A stretch of DNA of 64,000 nt, taken from NCBI GenBank assembly GCA_015232015.1, contig JADGAM010000001.1, positions 1,734 to 65,733 of the forward strand, written 5' to 3'. Source of the stretch: Oligoflexia bacterium. Its GTDB lineage: Bacteria; Bdellovibrionota; Bacteriovoracia; Bacteriovoracales; Bacteriovoracaceae. The notes under the pieces are model-generated. The model ran no database searches and was not told where the DNA came from. It saw only the letters and a list, made by a program, of their open reading frames with translations. How positions within the stretch are numbered: position 1 is the first letter of the stretch; the number at the start of each line of letters is the position of its first letter. Shown piece by piece: positions 8,746 through 17,948 of this stretch. The translations under genes and the position numbers were made by a program.

Positions 8746-9765
8746 GTGAAAAGCAAAATTCAGACTGAACAAATAATAAAAGATCACGAACAAATTATTC
8801 AAGAATTACTTTTAAAGAAACAAAAGGGTTCTAATATAATTGTTTGGCAAAAAGATGAAAGTGGTAAACGCTTTATATTAGGTGCAATTAATTTACAATT
8901 AGTTGATCAACAAAATAATTTTATAGAAGTAGCTTCTACAACTGAATCAGAGGTCGATTTTAATAATTTCATAAAAGATCTTTGTATATATATCCATCAT
9001 TCTGAAGATCATTTAATTTATAAATCTGTTATTTTAGAGCAAGAAAATAAATTACTTCGAATTCAGATTCCAGAGAGTATGATGACTTATACTGAAGAAA
9101 ATATAAAAAAATCAGAGGAAAAAACTGAAGAAAAAATTGAGGAAGACACAGTCGTAGTTAAGGGTGGTGAAAAGGATAACAGTGAGAATAAAGATTTAGA
9201 AAATGTTTTAGTAACTGGAGAAGTAAACGAAAATGCTTCTGATAATGATTTATTTATTATTAAAGGTGAAGCAAACAATTCGGATAATGTTAGATATCAG
9301 GTTTCATCAAAGGATAATGGCCATATTAATGATGATGAAGATAAAGCAGTTTTTAGGGTTAGTGATGGAGTTAAAAGTGGAAATAAATTTAGTTCTTCAA
9401 CGGAGTTATTAAAAATTTCATCAGCAACTTTATCCAAAGAAGAGAGAGAAGAACAGTACTACAAAGAAAAAAGAGGCAGTACTCGTAAACAAATAAAAGG
9501 AGATAAGCACGCAAGAATTTTTAAAAAGAATGATGAGAACTCAGTTCCAGAATATTATCAATTATTAGATCTGTCTCAAGGGGGAATTGCATTTGTTTGT
9601 GAAGATAAAAATGAATTCAAACCTGGCGCTATTATAGTTATTGATGAAATTACTGGGAGTTCTATTAGTAATGCAGTAGAGGGTGAGGTTCGTTCTGTGC
9701 GCACTCGAGATGAAGAGACAGGTTATAAGGTTGGCGTAAGATTTTTAGCTAAAGAACCATCTTAA
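8746..9765 (+). CDS. PilZ-domain protein with acidic linker
   Basis: C-terminal RKQIKGDKHARIF...YQLLDLSQGGIAFVCEDK...VEGEVRSVRTRDEETGYKVGVRF resembles PilZ (RxxxR...DxSxxG). Confidence 0.7.
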   Translation: MKSKIQTEQIIKDHEQIIQELLLKKQKGSNIIVWQKDESGKRFILGAINLQLVDQQNNFIEVASTTESEVDFNNFIKDLCIYIHHSEDHLIYKSVILEQENKLLRIQIPESMMTYTEENIKKSEEKTEEKIEEDTVVVKGGEKDNSENKDLENVLVTGEVNENASDNDLFIIKGEANNSDNVRYQVSSKDNGHINDDEDKAVFRVSDGVKSGNKFSSSTELLKISSATLSKEEREEQYYKEKRGSTRKQIKGDKHARIFKKNDENSVPEYYQLLDLSQGGIAFVCEDKNEFKPGAIIVIDEITGSSISNAVEGEVRSVRTRDEETGYKVGVRFLAKEPS

Positions 9766-9816
9766 GTTCCCATTCCTAATTTATCCTGAAATATTACCGA
9801 CAAAGACTAAGACTAT

Positions 9817-9848
9817 ATAGAAAGTGCTATAAATAGAAAGTGCTATAA
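9817..9848 (+). repeat. 16-bp perfect tandem duplication upstream of the protease gene
   Basis: ATAGAAAGTGCTATAA x2 read directly. Confidence 0.9.
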
Positions 9849-9871
9849 AAAAATAATGGAGTAAAATTGTT

Positions 9872-11545
9872 ATGTGGGGATTATTAAGATTCCTTAGATT
9901 GCTAAAATTTTTATTTATAATTTTACTTCCGTTTTCATTTTCATGTTCCTTGCCTAAAAATGTCAAAAAAATAGCAATTGCTGAAGCATTAGTGTCGGCC
10001 ACTGCAACAGCAGGTATGGATCCATTATATTCATATCAATGGCATTTAAGAAATAGTGGAAAACATGATGGTTTGATTGAAGGTATTGTAGCAGGAGAAG
10101 ATATAAATGTAACTTCAGTTTGGGATGAGGGGAATAAAGGAGATGATATTTTAGTAGCAGTTGTGGATGATGGATTACAAATAAAACACCCAGATTTAGT
10201 AGATAACATTAAAAATAATTTAAGTTGGAATTATTTACATAGTAACAATGATCCCTCGCCAGATATTTCTGAAAATAATCATGGAACTTGTGTGGCCGGT
10301 CTTCTGGCCGCTCGAGATAGTAATGGAATTGGTGTTAAAGGAGTTGCTTCCAGAGCTAAAGTTATAGGCTACAACTTATTGGCCGATAGTGGAACAATAA
10401 TTTCTAATGAAGCAGATGCCATGACTCGAAATGAGTCCGCAATCAGTATTAGCAATAATAGTTGGGGGGCGGCCGATGGAACTGGAAAATTATTTGCCGC
10501 AAGTTCTACCTGGATCAGCGCCATTAATGATGGATTAGCAAATGGTAGAGGAGGAAAAGGAATCATTTATGTTTGGGCCGCAGGTAATGGTGCCAGCGCC
10601 GATGAAACAGAATTGGATCGATCAGATTACGATGGTCAGGCAAATTACTATGGAGTAGTTGCTGTATGTGCAACTACTGATCAAGGAATAAAAGCTTATT
10701 ACAGCGAGAGAGGATCTAATCTTTGGGTTTGTGCGCCCTCTAGTGGGGGGAAAAATGCTTTGGCCACTACCGATTTAATGGATGATTGGGGAGGAAATAG
10801 TACAGGACTTAATGAGTTGAGTGATCTTGCTTATACAAAAAAATTTGGAGGAACATCAGGGGCCACTCCCATTGTAAGTGGTGTAGTAGCGCTAATGTTA
10901 AAGCAAAATGCAAATTTGGGTTGGAGAGATGTTAAATTAATTTTAGCACAAACTGCTCGAAAAATACAGAGCAGTGATTCTGATTGGGTTACTAATGGTG
11001 GCGGATTTAAAGTTAATTATAAATATGGTTTTGGAGTTGTAGATGCTAAAGCAGCAGTAGATGCTACAAAAAGTTGGGTTAATGTTGGAACTCTAAAAAC
11101 ATATTCGCAAAATTCAACAATAGATAGTTCGGGAGTAGATATTCCAGATAATGATGGAACTGGAATAAGTGATTCTATTGTTGTTAACTTGGCCAGCAGT
11201 GGAATAAAAAAAATTGAGTTTATTGAAATATCGGTAAATATCACTCATGCTTATTGGGGAGATCTTTCAATTGAGTTAAGCGGAAGTAATGGCCCTATTA
11301 CTAGTGTTTTTTTAAAACCTCATGTTTGTAATAATGGCGATACAGATATTTCATTAGAAGAAAGTTGTAAAGACTCAACTTCAGGAGGAGCAGCGGCGGC
11401 CATATTTAGATTTGGAAGTGCAAGGCACTTAGGGGAGACAAGTGCTGGAATATGGACCTTAAGAGTTGTGGATGCAGTTAATTCTGCTCTTGGAAGTAAT
11501 GGAAAACTTAATAATTGGAGTATAACTTTTTATGGTAGAGAATAA
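9872..11545 (+). CDS. Secreted/lipoprotein subtilisin-like (S8) serine protease with C-terminal P-domain, no N-terminal propeptide
   Basis: LVAVVDDGLQIKHPDL (Asp), NNHGTCVAGLLAA (His), GGTSGATPIVSGVVALM (Ser); C-terminal IEFIEISVNITHAYWGDLSIELSGSNG...WTLRVVDA...LNNWSITFYG is P-domain-like; lipobox-like FSFSCSL. Confidence 0.9.
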   Translation: MWGLLRFLRLLKFLFIILLPFSFSCSLPKNVKKIAIAEALVSATATAGMDPLYSYQWHLRNSGKHDGLIEGIVAGEDINVTSVWDEGNKGDDILVAVVDDGLQIKHPDLVDNIKNNLSWNYLHSNNDPSPDISENNHGTCVAGLLAARDSNGIGVKGVASRAKVIGYNLLADSGTIISNEADAMTRNESAISISNNSWGAADGTGKLFAASSTWISAINDGLANGRGGKGIIYVWAAGNGASADETELDRSDYDGQANYYGVVAVCATTDQGIKAYYSERGSNLWVCAPSSGGKNALATTDLMDDWGGNSTGLNELSDLAYTKKFGGTSGATPIVSGVVALMLKQNANLGWRDVKLILAQTARKIQSSDSDWVTNGGGFKVNYKYGFGVVDAKAAVDATKSWVNVGTLKTYSQNSTIDSSGVDIPDNDGTGISDSIVVNLASSGIKKIEFIEISVNITHAYWGDLSIELSGSNGPITSVFLKPHVCNNGDTDISLEESCKDSTSGGAAAAIFRFGSARHLGETSAGIWTLRVVDAVNSALGSNGKLNNWSITFYGRE

Positions 11546-12158
11546 AAAAAATTTTTTGATAAAAATAATAAAAATATTTTTTTTATTTATTATTAATGCT
11601 GTAATTTTAATTTGCAATGCGGAGGAATATTATTGGTACGATGGAAATATTAAAAGAGTTATTTATTTAAAAGATGATTTGCTTGCTACATTTCCAATAT
11701 TTGCAACTTCTCCTATTTCCGCCGGTGTAGCTAATACATTTTTAAAAACAAAGTCTTTAAACGAAAATTCTTCAAAAGGTCAAAATAAAACTATAATTTA
11801 TAAAATTCCAAAAAATTTAAATACAAGTCTAAATATTAAAAATGCTATTGCAGAAAAAATTCCAAAGTCTGCTGTCTTTGCTCAGTCAAAAAAAGATATG
11901 TCTTCATTAATGGCCTTGCCAGGAGGAATTATTATTACTTTTACTCAAGATTATTCAAGCGCTGATGTTGATAAATGGTCTCATGATAATGGATTAGGTA
12001 GTGGAAATAAATTACCACTTAAAAATCAAAATATGTGGGTATTTGTTACTGCTCCAGGAATTTTTACTTTAAAAAAGGCCAATGAATTAATGGAAAGTCA
12101 TGATCCAAAAATTATATCTGCTCAGCCAAATTGGTGGCGTAGAGTGGAGAAAAAGTAG
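11532..12158 (+). CDS. Secreted protein resembling a detached subtilase propeptide
   Basis: Hydrophobic N-terminus; YYWYDGNIKRVIYLKDDLLATF, then LPGGIIITFTQDYSSADVDKWSHDNGLGSGNKLPLKNQNMWVFV...KKANELMESHDPKIISAQPNWWRRV, matching the S8 propeptide pattern ending in '(Y/S)AxPN'. Overlaps the protease gene by 14 bp. Confidence 0.65.
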   Translation: MVENKKNFLIKIIKIFFLFIINAVILICNAEEYYWYDGNIKRVIYLKDDLLATFPIFATSPISAGVANTFLKTKSLNENSSKGQNKTIIYKIPKNLNTSLNIKNAIAEKIPKSAVFAQSKKDMSSLMALPGGIIITFTQDYSSADVDKWSHDNGLGSGNKLPLKNQNMWVFVTAPGIFTLKKANELMESHDPKIISAQPNWWRRVEKK

Positions 12159-13227
12159 TTGTGTTATTTTTTAAGTAAAGTAAGACAGCATTTTTATTTC
12201 CAATAATAAAAGGAACTCTTTGATGTAATGATGTTGCTTGTAGATCTAAAATTCTTTTTGTTCCAGTAGAGGCCATACCCCCAGCTTCTTCTGCAATTAA
12301 GGCCAAGGGAGCACACTCATAGAGTAAACGTAATTTTCCACTTATTGCTTTAATATCTTCGGGATATAAAAATATTCCACCTTTAAGCAAATTGCGGTGA
12401 AAATCACTAACTAAAGTACCAGTATAACGAGATGAAATTTTATTAGAAACATTAATAGAAGCATTATTGGAATTACATTCATCTGCAAATTCAATATCAA
12501 GTAGTGGATATCCAAAACGAATAAAGTCTGCATATCTTTGAGTGTTTGTAGACCAAAATTGATAATTTGTTTCATTAGCAGAAAAATATTTACACTGAGG
12601 AGGAATAATTATGTTTTCATGAGAGAGCACATATTCACCAATTTCAGGGTCTAGCGTGAATCCATGAACACCACTACCTCCGCCTGTAGTATAAACAAAC
12701 ATAGTAGTTGAACCATAAAGTACATAACCAGCTGCCTTTTGTTGGTGGCCTGGTTGTAAAATGCAATTTTTTGAATCTTCCTCATAACGGTATATTGAAA
12801 AAATAGTACCGATTGGAACATTAGTATCAATATTAGAGGAGCCATCAAGAGGATCAAAAAATATTATATACCTATCACCAGAATAATCATTTTGTTTAGG
12901 AAATGTCACAAATTCGTCTTCCTCTTCGGAACAAATGCCGGCAATAGGAGACCACCAGTTAAATGCTGCTTTCATAATATTGTTTGAAAGAAGATCTAAT
13001 TTCATTTGATCTTCTCCTTGAATATTAATTATTCCTTCTTTGCCAGTTATACCTAAGAGGCCTGCTCGTCTAACTTTTGATTCAATTATTTTTGAAGCTA
13101 CTCCAATTCTTCTTAGGATATTAGAAAATATTCCTCTGCCTTGAGGGTGAAGCTTTTGTTGTTTATAAATGTGACTTTCTAAAGTTTCAAAATCTTTCCA
13201 TTCTGAATTATGATTTTCTTTATACAT
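12112..13227 (-). CDS. fbp: Fructose-1,6-bisphosphatase class I
   Basis: FFDPLDGSSNIDTNVPIGTIFSIYR; GGIFLYPEDIKAISGKLRLLYECAPLALIAEEAGGMAS. Confidence 0.93.
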   Translation of the reverse strand: MYKENHNSEWKDFETLESHIYKQQKLHPQGRGIFSNILRRIGVASKIIESKVRRAGLLGITGKEGIINIQGEDQMKLDLLSNNIMKAAFNWWSPIAGICSEEEDEFVTFPKQNDYSGDRYIIFFDPLDGSSNIDTNVPIGTIFSIYRYEEDSKNCILQPGHQQKAAGYVLYGSTTMFVYTTGGGSGVHGFTLDPEIGEYVLSHENIIIPPQCKYFSANETNYQFWSTNTQRYADFIRFGYPLLDIEFADECNSNNASINVSNKISSRYTGTLVSDFHRNLLKGGIFLYPEDIKAISGKLRLLYECAPLALIAEEAGGMASTGTKRILDLQATSLHQRVPFIIGNKNAVLLYLKNNTTTFSPLYATNLAEQI

Positions 13228-13327
13228 ATTCCAATTCCTCCCATCTTAAAAATGTATCAATGGGTTTTTGAAATGAAAAGAATTTGTTTTAGGGATTATT
13301 TATTAGATTATTTATCAGATTATGAAT

Positions 13328-14857
13328 TTATATAAGAAGTGAGCTAACGTTTAATTTTCCACCTGTAACACTTTTATTGTTCATGGAAGGTATTTTTTGT
13401 GTGCTATTTAATATTGCATTTTTTACTTCACTCCAACTCTTATTTGGATATTTTGACCAATAAAGTGCAGCTGCTCCTGATACGTGAGGTGCTGCCATGG
13501 AGGTTCCATCCCAATAAACAGTAGTGCCCATAAAGTCTAAAACAACATCATTATAAATATTGCCTGGAACTGTAGAGTAAACACGAACTCCTGGTGCTGC
13601 TAAATCAACACTCTTTTTTCCCCAGTTTGAAAAACTACCTAAATTATTATTTAAATCAATTGCAGCGACACTTATGATATTTTCCATATCGTAGCTAGCA
13701 GGATATCCTGGCTTTGCATCTGCATCGTTATCGTAGCCAACACCATTGTGTCCATTTCCAGCGGCGGCAATAAAAAGTACTCCCTTTGTGCCTGCATAGG
13801 TGATTACATCACGAAGAGCTTGGTTTGTTTGGCCTTCACTAGAATCTTCTCCCTCTGAACCCCATGAATTAGATAATACTCTTGCTCCATTTGCAATAGC
13901 GTATTGAATGGCCTTTAGTGCATCAGCAGTGGAGCCTTCACCTTTTTCAGATAAAAATCTTAATGGCATAATTCTTACGTTCGGAGCAACTCCAATTATT
14001 CCCAAAGAATTATCAGAGTGAGCAGCAACGTTACCTGCACAATGAGTTCCATGCCCAGGATTTCCACCTCCCATAATCATTTCCCAAATACTGGTTGTGA
14101 GGTCAAAAGGTTTATTATCATTTTGAACAAAATCCCATCCAATGACATCGTCAATATAACCATTACCATCATCATCAATTCCATTTGATGATTTATCTTT
14201 TCCGTCAGTATCTAATCCCATCTCTCTATTATTCTTCCATATATTTGCTACAAGGTCTTCATGAGTATAATCAACTCCAGTATCTATTACTGCTACAATC
14301 ATGTCAGGAGAACCTTTAGTGATTTTATGTGCTTCTAAGACTCCAATATCTTTCATTCCCCATTGATTAGTAAATTTTGGATCAACACCTGGTCGTTGTA
14401 TTGGAATAGAGGGAATGTTTGGATTATCCGCTATCTTTTCATTCATTGCTTTAGCAAATAAAGGATTTGCTTTCATCTGAGCTGCAATTGTATTTAATAG
14501 AATAGGATCTTGGATTTGATAGTTCTCTTGCAACTTTATTTTGTAGTTTGGTTGTACATAATTTACAACAGGATTAGAGTTAATCTCCTTTAAAAGTTTA
14601 TTAATAGAATTTTTGCTATGTTTTTTTAATATCACTCTAAACCAGGGAAGATCATTAAAAAATTCAATTTGTGCACCTTTGTTTTTTAAATCTTTAATTA
14701 AATTTTGTTCTTCAATAGTTAATGTGTCTTTACTGCTACTTTCATCGAGTTTTACTAAGTAATCGGATATAAAGGAAGAATTTAATTCTCCAGCACTTAA
14801 AGTAATTCTCCATAAAAGCCAAACCATAACGAATGAAAATAAAAATACGTATCTCAC
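13328..14857 (-). CDS. Secreted subtilisin-like (S8) serine protease with N-terminal propeptide
   Basis: AVIDTGVDYTHEDL, GHGTHCAGNVAA, GTSMAAPHVSGAAALYW; propeptide end INKLLKEINSNPVVNYVQPNYKIKL. Confidence 0.93.
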   Translation of the reverse strand: MRYVFLFSFVMVWLLWRITLSAGELNSSFISDYLVKLDESSSKDTLTIEEQNLIKDLKNKGAQIEFFNDLPWFRVILKKHSKNSINKLLKEINSNPVVNYVQPNYKIKLQENYQIQDPILLNTIAAQMKANPLFAKAMNEKIADNPNIPSIPIQRPGVDPKFTNQWGMKDIGVLEAHKITKGSPDMIVAVIDTGVDYTHEDLVANIWKNNREMGLDTDGKDKSSNGIDDDGNGYIDDVIGWDFVQNDNKPFDLTTSIWEMIMGGGNPGHGTHCAGNVAAHSDNSLGIIGVAPNVRIMPLRFLSEKGEGSTADALKAIQYAIANGARVLSNSWGSEGEDSSEGQTNQALRDVITYAGTKGVLFIAAAGNGHNGVGYDNDADAKPGYPASYDMENIISVAAIDLNNNLGSFSNWGKKSVDLAAPGVRVYSTVPGNIYNDVVLDFMGTTVYWDGTSMAAPHVSGAAALYWSKYPNKSWSEVKNAILNSTQKIPSMNNKSVTGGKLNVSSLLI

Positions 14858-15043
14858 AATGCCCCTCCTTGGTTTAAAAGTTTGTTAGCAAAAAAATTAT
14901 TAATTATTGTTTGTAACAAACTTTCTTTGTGTTTTTTAAAATTATATGGAAATCTATTAAAACTATAGATATATTTTCATCCTAACGAAATGCTTTGGCC
15001 AAACTTTTTTATTTATGATTTTCAACTTTTAGGAGAAATAAAA

Positions 15044-15583
15044 ATGCAATTACATTTGGTTCGCCATGGTGATGCAAAACAATCGAACGATGATTTTTCT
15101 AGGGCGTTGAGTGAGAAAGGTGTTTTAGAAGTTGAGTTACTTTCTCGGAAGATTAAAGAAGGCATAGAACAAAATAAAATTTTTATTAATAGGATTTATC
15201 ATAGTAATCTTTTACGGGCCAAAGAAACCGCCGAGATAATTTTTAAAACGATTTTAAAAAATGAAAACAATAAGAATAACAGCAATAATAATAATAAATT
15301 ATTTTTGGAAGAAGATAATGATCTTTCTCTCTATAATGATAATTATCTATATATTGTCGACAAATTAAAAAATTATTCAGAAAATGAAAATACAGAAGGA
15401 ATAATGCTTGTAGGTCATATGCCATCTCTGACTAAAATAGGTGAGTATTTAGTTAGAGCAAATGCTACTAATAAAAATAGTAGAATCGATTTTTCCTTTG
15501 CAACAGCTAATATGGTTTCATTAGAGAGGGATAATAATGATGAGTGGAATTATTTGTGGAAAATTACTCCAAAAGATAAATAA
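15044..15583 (+). CDS. sixA: Phosphohistidine phosphatase SixA-like (histidine phosphatase family)
   Basis: MQLHLVRHGDAKQ with AGGAG upstream; HSNLLRAKETAEII; LVGHMPSLTKI. Start set at 15044 rather than 14990. Confidence 0.8.
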   Translation: MQLHLVRHGDAKQSNDDFSRALSEKGVLEVELLSRKIKEGIEQNKIFINRIYHSNLLRAKETAEIIFKTILKNENNKNNSNNNNKLFLEEDNDLSLYNDNYLYIVDKLKNYSENENTEGIMLVGHMPSLTKIGEYLVRANATNKNSRIDFSFATANMVSLERDNNDEWNYLWKITPKDK

Positions 15584-16604
15584 TATTTTATTTTTTAAAT
15601 TTTTATTTTTATCATTATCTCTTTTTTTTCTGTTCTTATTTTATTCATGTGAAAAAAAATTTATTGATGTTGAGCCAGTAACAATCTCATTTGGGACAGG
15701 GGATGTAACTGGAACCTATTATCAAACTGGAGCAATTATTGGTAAATTCGTAGAAGAAAATACAACAAAAAATAATATGAAGGTTTCAGTAGAATCTACT
15801 GAAGGATCTGTGGCCAACATAAATGCAGTAATGAAAGGGACTATGCAATTTGCTTTTGCTCAATCCGATCGACAATATCAGGCATATAAAGGAATAGAAG
15901 ATTGGAAAAGTAGTGGCGCTCAAAAAAAATTACGGTCAATTGCTTCAATTTATCCTGAAAGTATAACTGTTATTGCTACAGAAGAAAGTCAGATAAAAGA
16001 GTTGGCGGATATCAAAGGAAAAAAGATTGGTTTAGGTGTCAATGGTTCAGGAGTGCTATCTAATGCTCGAGATGTTTTAAAAGTATATGCAATTAATGAG
16101 AGTGATTTTGAAGCTAAATTTGTAAAACCTTTAGAGGCATTTAAACTTATTCGCGAAGGTGGTCTTGATGCATTTTTTTACACCATAGGACATCCAAGCA
16201 CCAATATTAAGAATTTAACTATGACTGCAAATTTAAAATTAAGATTTATTTCTTTGATGGGCCGAGAACGCGACCAAGTAACTTCAAAATTTCCTTACTA
16301 TACGGATACAGTTATATCAGCTAGCACGTATCCTCTGGCATTAAATGAAAGAGATATTCCTACTATAGGAGTTTTGGCAACATTAGTTACTTCTAGTAAA
16401 GTTGATGATGAAATAGTATATAGATTTACTAAGGAATTTGTAGAAAATTTTGAAAAATTAAAGGAATCTGGGCCAGTATATAAAAATTTATCCAAAGATA
16501 AAATGTTTGATGGTCTAACTGCTCCCATTCACCCTGGGGCCATGAAATATTATAAGGAGGCGGGACTAAATAAATACATCGATAAAAGTTTAATTCTTCA
16601 ATGA
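15537..16604 (+). CDS. TAXI-family TRAP transporter solute-binding lipoprotein
   Basis: ISFGTGDVTGTYYQTGAIIGKFVEE, FAFAQSDRQYQAYKG, lipobox LFYSCEKK. Exact start uncertain. Confidence 0.8.
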   Translation: MMSGIICGKLLQKINNILFFKFLFLSLSLFFLFLFYSCEKKFIDVEPVTISFGTGDVTGTYYQTGAIIGKFVEENTTKNNMKVSVESTEGSVANINAVMKGTMQFAFAQSDRQYQAYKGIEDWKSSGAQKKLRSIASIYPESITVIATEESQIKELADIKGKKIGLGVNGSGVLSNARDVLKVYAINESDFEAKFVKPLEAFKLIREGGLDAFFYTIGHPSTNIKNLTMTANLKLRFISLMGRERDQVTSKFPYYTDTVISASTYPLALNERDIPTIGVLATLVTSSKVDDEIVYRFTKEFVENFEKLKESGPVYKNLSKDKMFDGLTAPIHPGAMKYYKEAGLNKYIDKSLILQ

Positions 16605-16637
16605 TAATGATAATGATAATGATAATGATAATGATAA
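16602..16637 (+). repeat. (TGATAA)6 microsatellite beginning at the stop codon
   Basis: Six exact hexamers, alternating in-frame TGA and TAA. Confidence 0.95.
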
Positions 16638-16670
16638 TCTGAAAAATAAAAATAACCAGGAGTAATAAAC

Positions 16671-17918
16671 ATGAGTGCATTTTGTACAGATGAATTTATT
16701 AGAGAAATTCCTAAAACTGATTTGCATCTACACTTGGATGGATCACTACGGATTTCTTCACTAATTGATATGGCAAAAGCTAGTAAAGTGGAATTACCAT
16801 CATATACAGAAGAGGGTCTTCGTGAATTGGTATTTAAAGATAGTTACAATAATTTAGGAGAATATTTACATGGCTTTATGTATACCTGTAATGTTCTTCG
16901 TTCTGCTGAAAATTTAGAAAGATGTGCATATGAATTGGCCATTGATAATCAAAAAGAGGGAGTAAGATATATTGAAGTGCGATTTGCTCCCCAACTTAAT
17001 ATTGATAATAAAGATTTAACAATGGAAGTTGTTTTGGAGAGTGTGAATAAGGGATTAGCACGTGCACGCTCGGAATTTAATCAAAGGGAACAAATTAAAA
17101 ATGGATCAGAACCTCCATTTGAGTATGGAATTATTGCATGTGCAATGAGAATGTTTGGTAAGGCCAATTTTTCTCCTTACTATACTAAGCTCTATTCAAT
17201 TCATTGTTATTCTGAACCAATGGAAGTTATAAAACTGGGGGCATTGGAATTAGCAAAGGCAGTGGTAAAAATAAGAAATGAAAGAGGCATTCCAATTGTT
17301 GGCTTTGATTTAGCAGGTAGAGAAGATGGCTATCCTGCTGAAGAATTTAAGGACGCCTATGCCTATGTTCATAAAAATTTCATGCATAAAACAGTTCATG
17401 CAGGAGAAGCATATGGCGCTGAAAGTATTTTTCAAGCAATCACTGATTTAGATGCTGATAGATTAGGGCACTGTTATTATTTATTTGATACTAATAGGGT
17501 TCAAGATCCAGAGATAAAAGATCGCCATGATTATGTAGAAAAATTAGCTTCATTCATTGCTGAAAAGAGAGTGACTATAGAGGTATGTTTGACAAGTAAT
17601 TTACAAACAAATCCTAATTTAAAAAATATCAAAGATCATACTTTGAAAAATATGTTGGAAAAAAGATTATCAGTTTCTCTTTGTACCGATAATAGATTGA
17701 TGTCTAATACTTCGGTAACTAAAGAAACCAAATTAGCAATAGAAAATTTTAATATCACTCCGGAAGTGCTAAAAAACATAACCATTTATGGATTCAAGAG
17801 AAGTTTCTATCCAGGTCCTTATTTTGAAAAACGTAAGTATGTAAGACAAATCATGAGTTATTATGATCAAGTGGCCGCTAAATATAATATTAGATATGAT
17901 AAACGTGGAATTTATTGA
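16671..17918 (+). CDS. add: Adenosine deaminase family protein
   Basis: IPKTDLHLHLDGSLR, TVHAGEAYGAESI, LGHCYYL, CLTSNLQTN, LCTDNRLMSNT. Confidence 0.88.
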   Translation: MSAFCTDEFIREIPKTDLHLHLDGSLRISSLIDMAKASKVELPSYTEEGLRELVFKDSYNNLGEYLHGFMYTCNVLRSAENLERCAYELAIDNQKEGVRYIEVRFAPQLNIDNKDLTMEVVLESVNKGLARARSEFNQREQIKNGSEPPFEYGIIACAMRMFGKANFSPYYTKLYSIHCYSEPMEVIKLGALELAKAVVKIRNERGIPIVGFDLAGREDGYPAEEFKDAYAYVHKNFMHKTVHAGEAYGAESIFQAITDLDADRLGHCYYLFDTNRVQDPEIKDRHDYVEKLASFIAEKRVTIEVCLTSNLQTNPNLKNIKDHTLKNMLEKRLSVSLCTDNRLMSNTSVTKETKLAIENFNITPEVLKNITIYGFKRSFYPGPYFEKRKYVRQIMSYYDQVAAKYNIRYDKRGIY

Positions 17919-17948
17919 TTTACAAGCCCTTAAAACCGATCCATAACT

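Noticed and set aside
15243-15425. Small antisense ORF inside sixA
   Set aside because: Fully antisense to a conserved gene; no family resemblance, no RBS.
16429-16680. Antisense ORF with poly-Ile stretch (IIIIIIIIIII)
   Set aside because: It is only the reverse reading of the (TGATAA)6 microsatellite and the 3' end of the TAXI gene.
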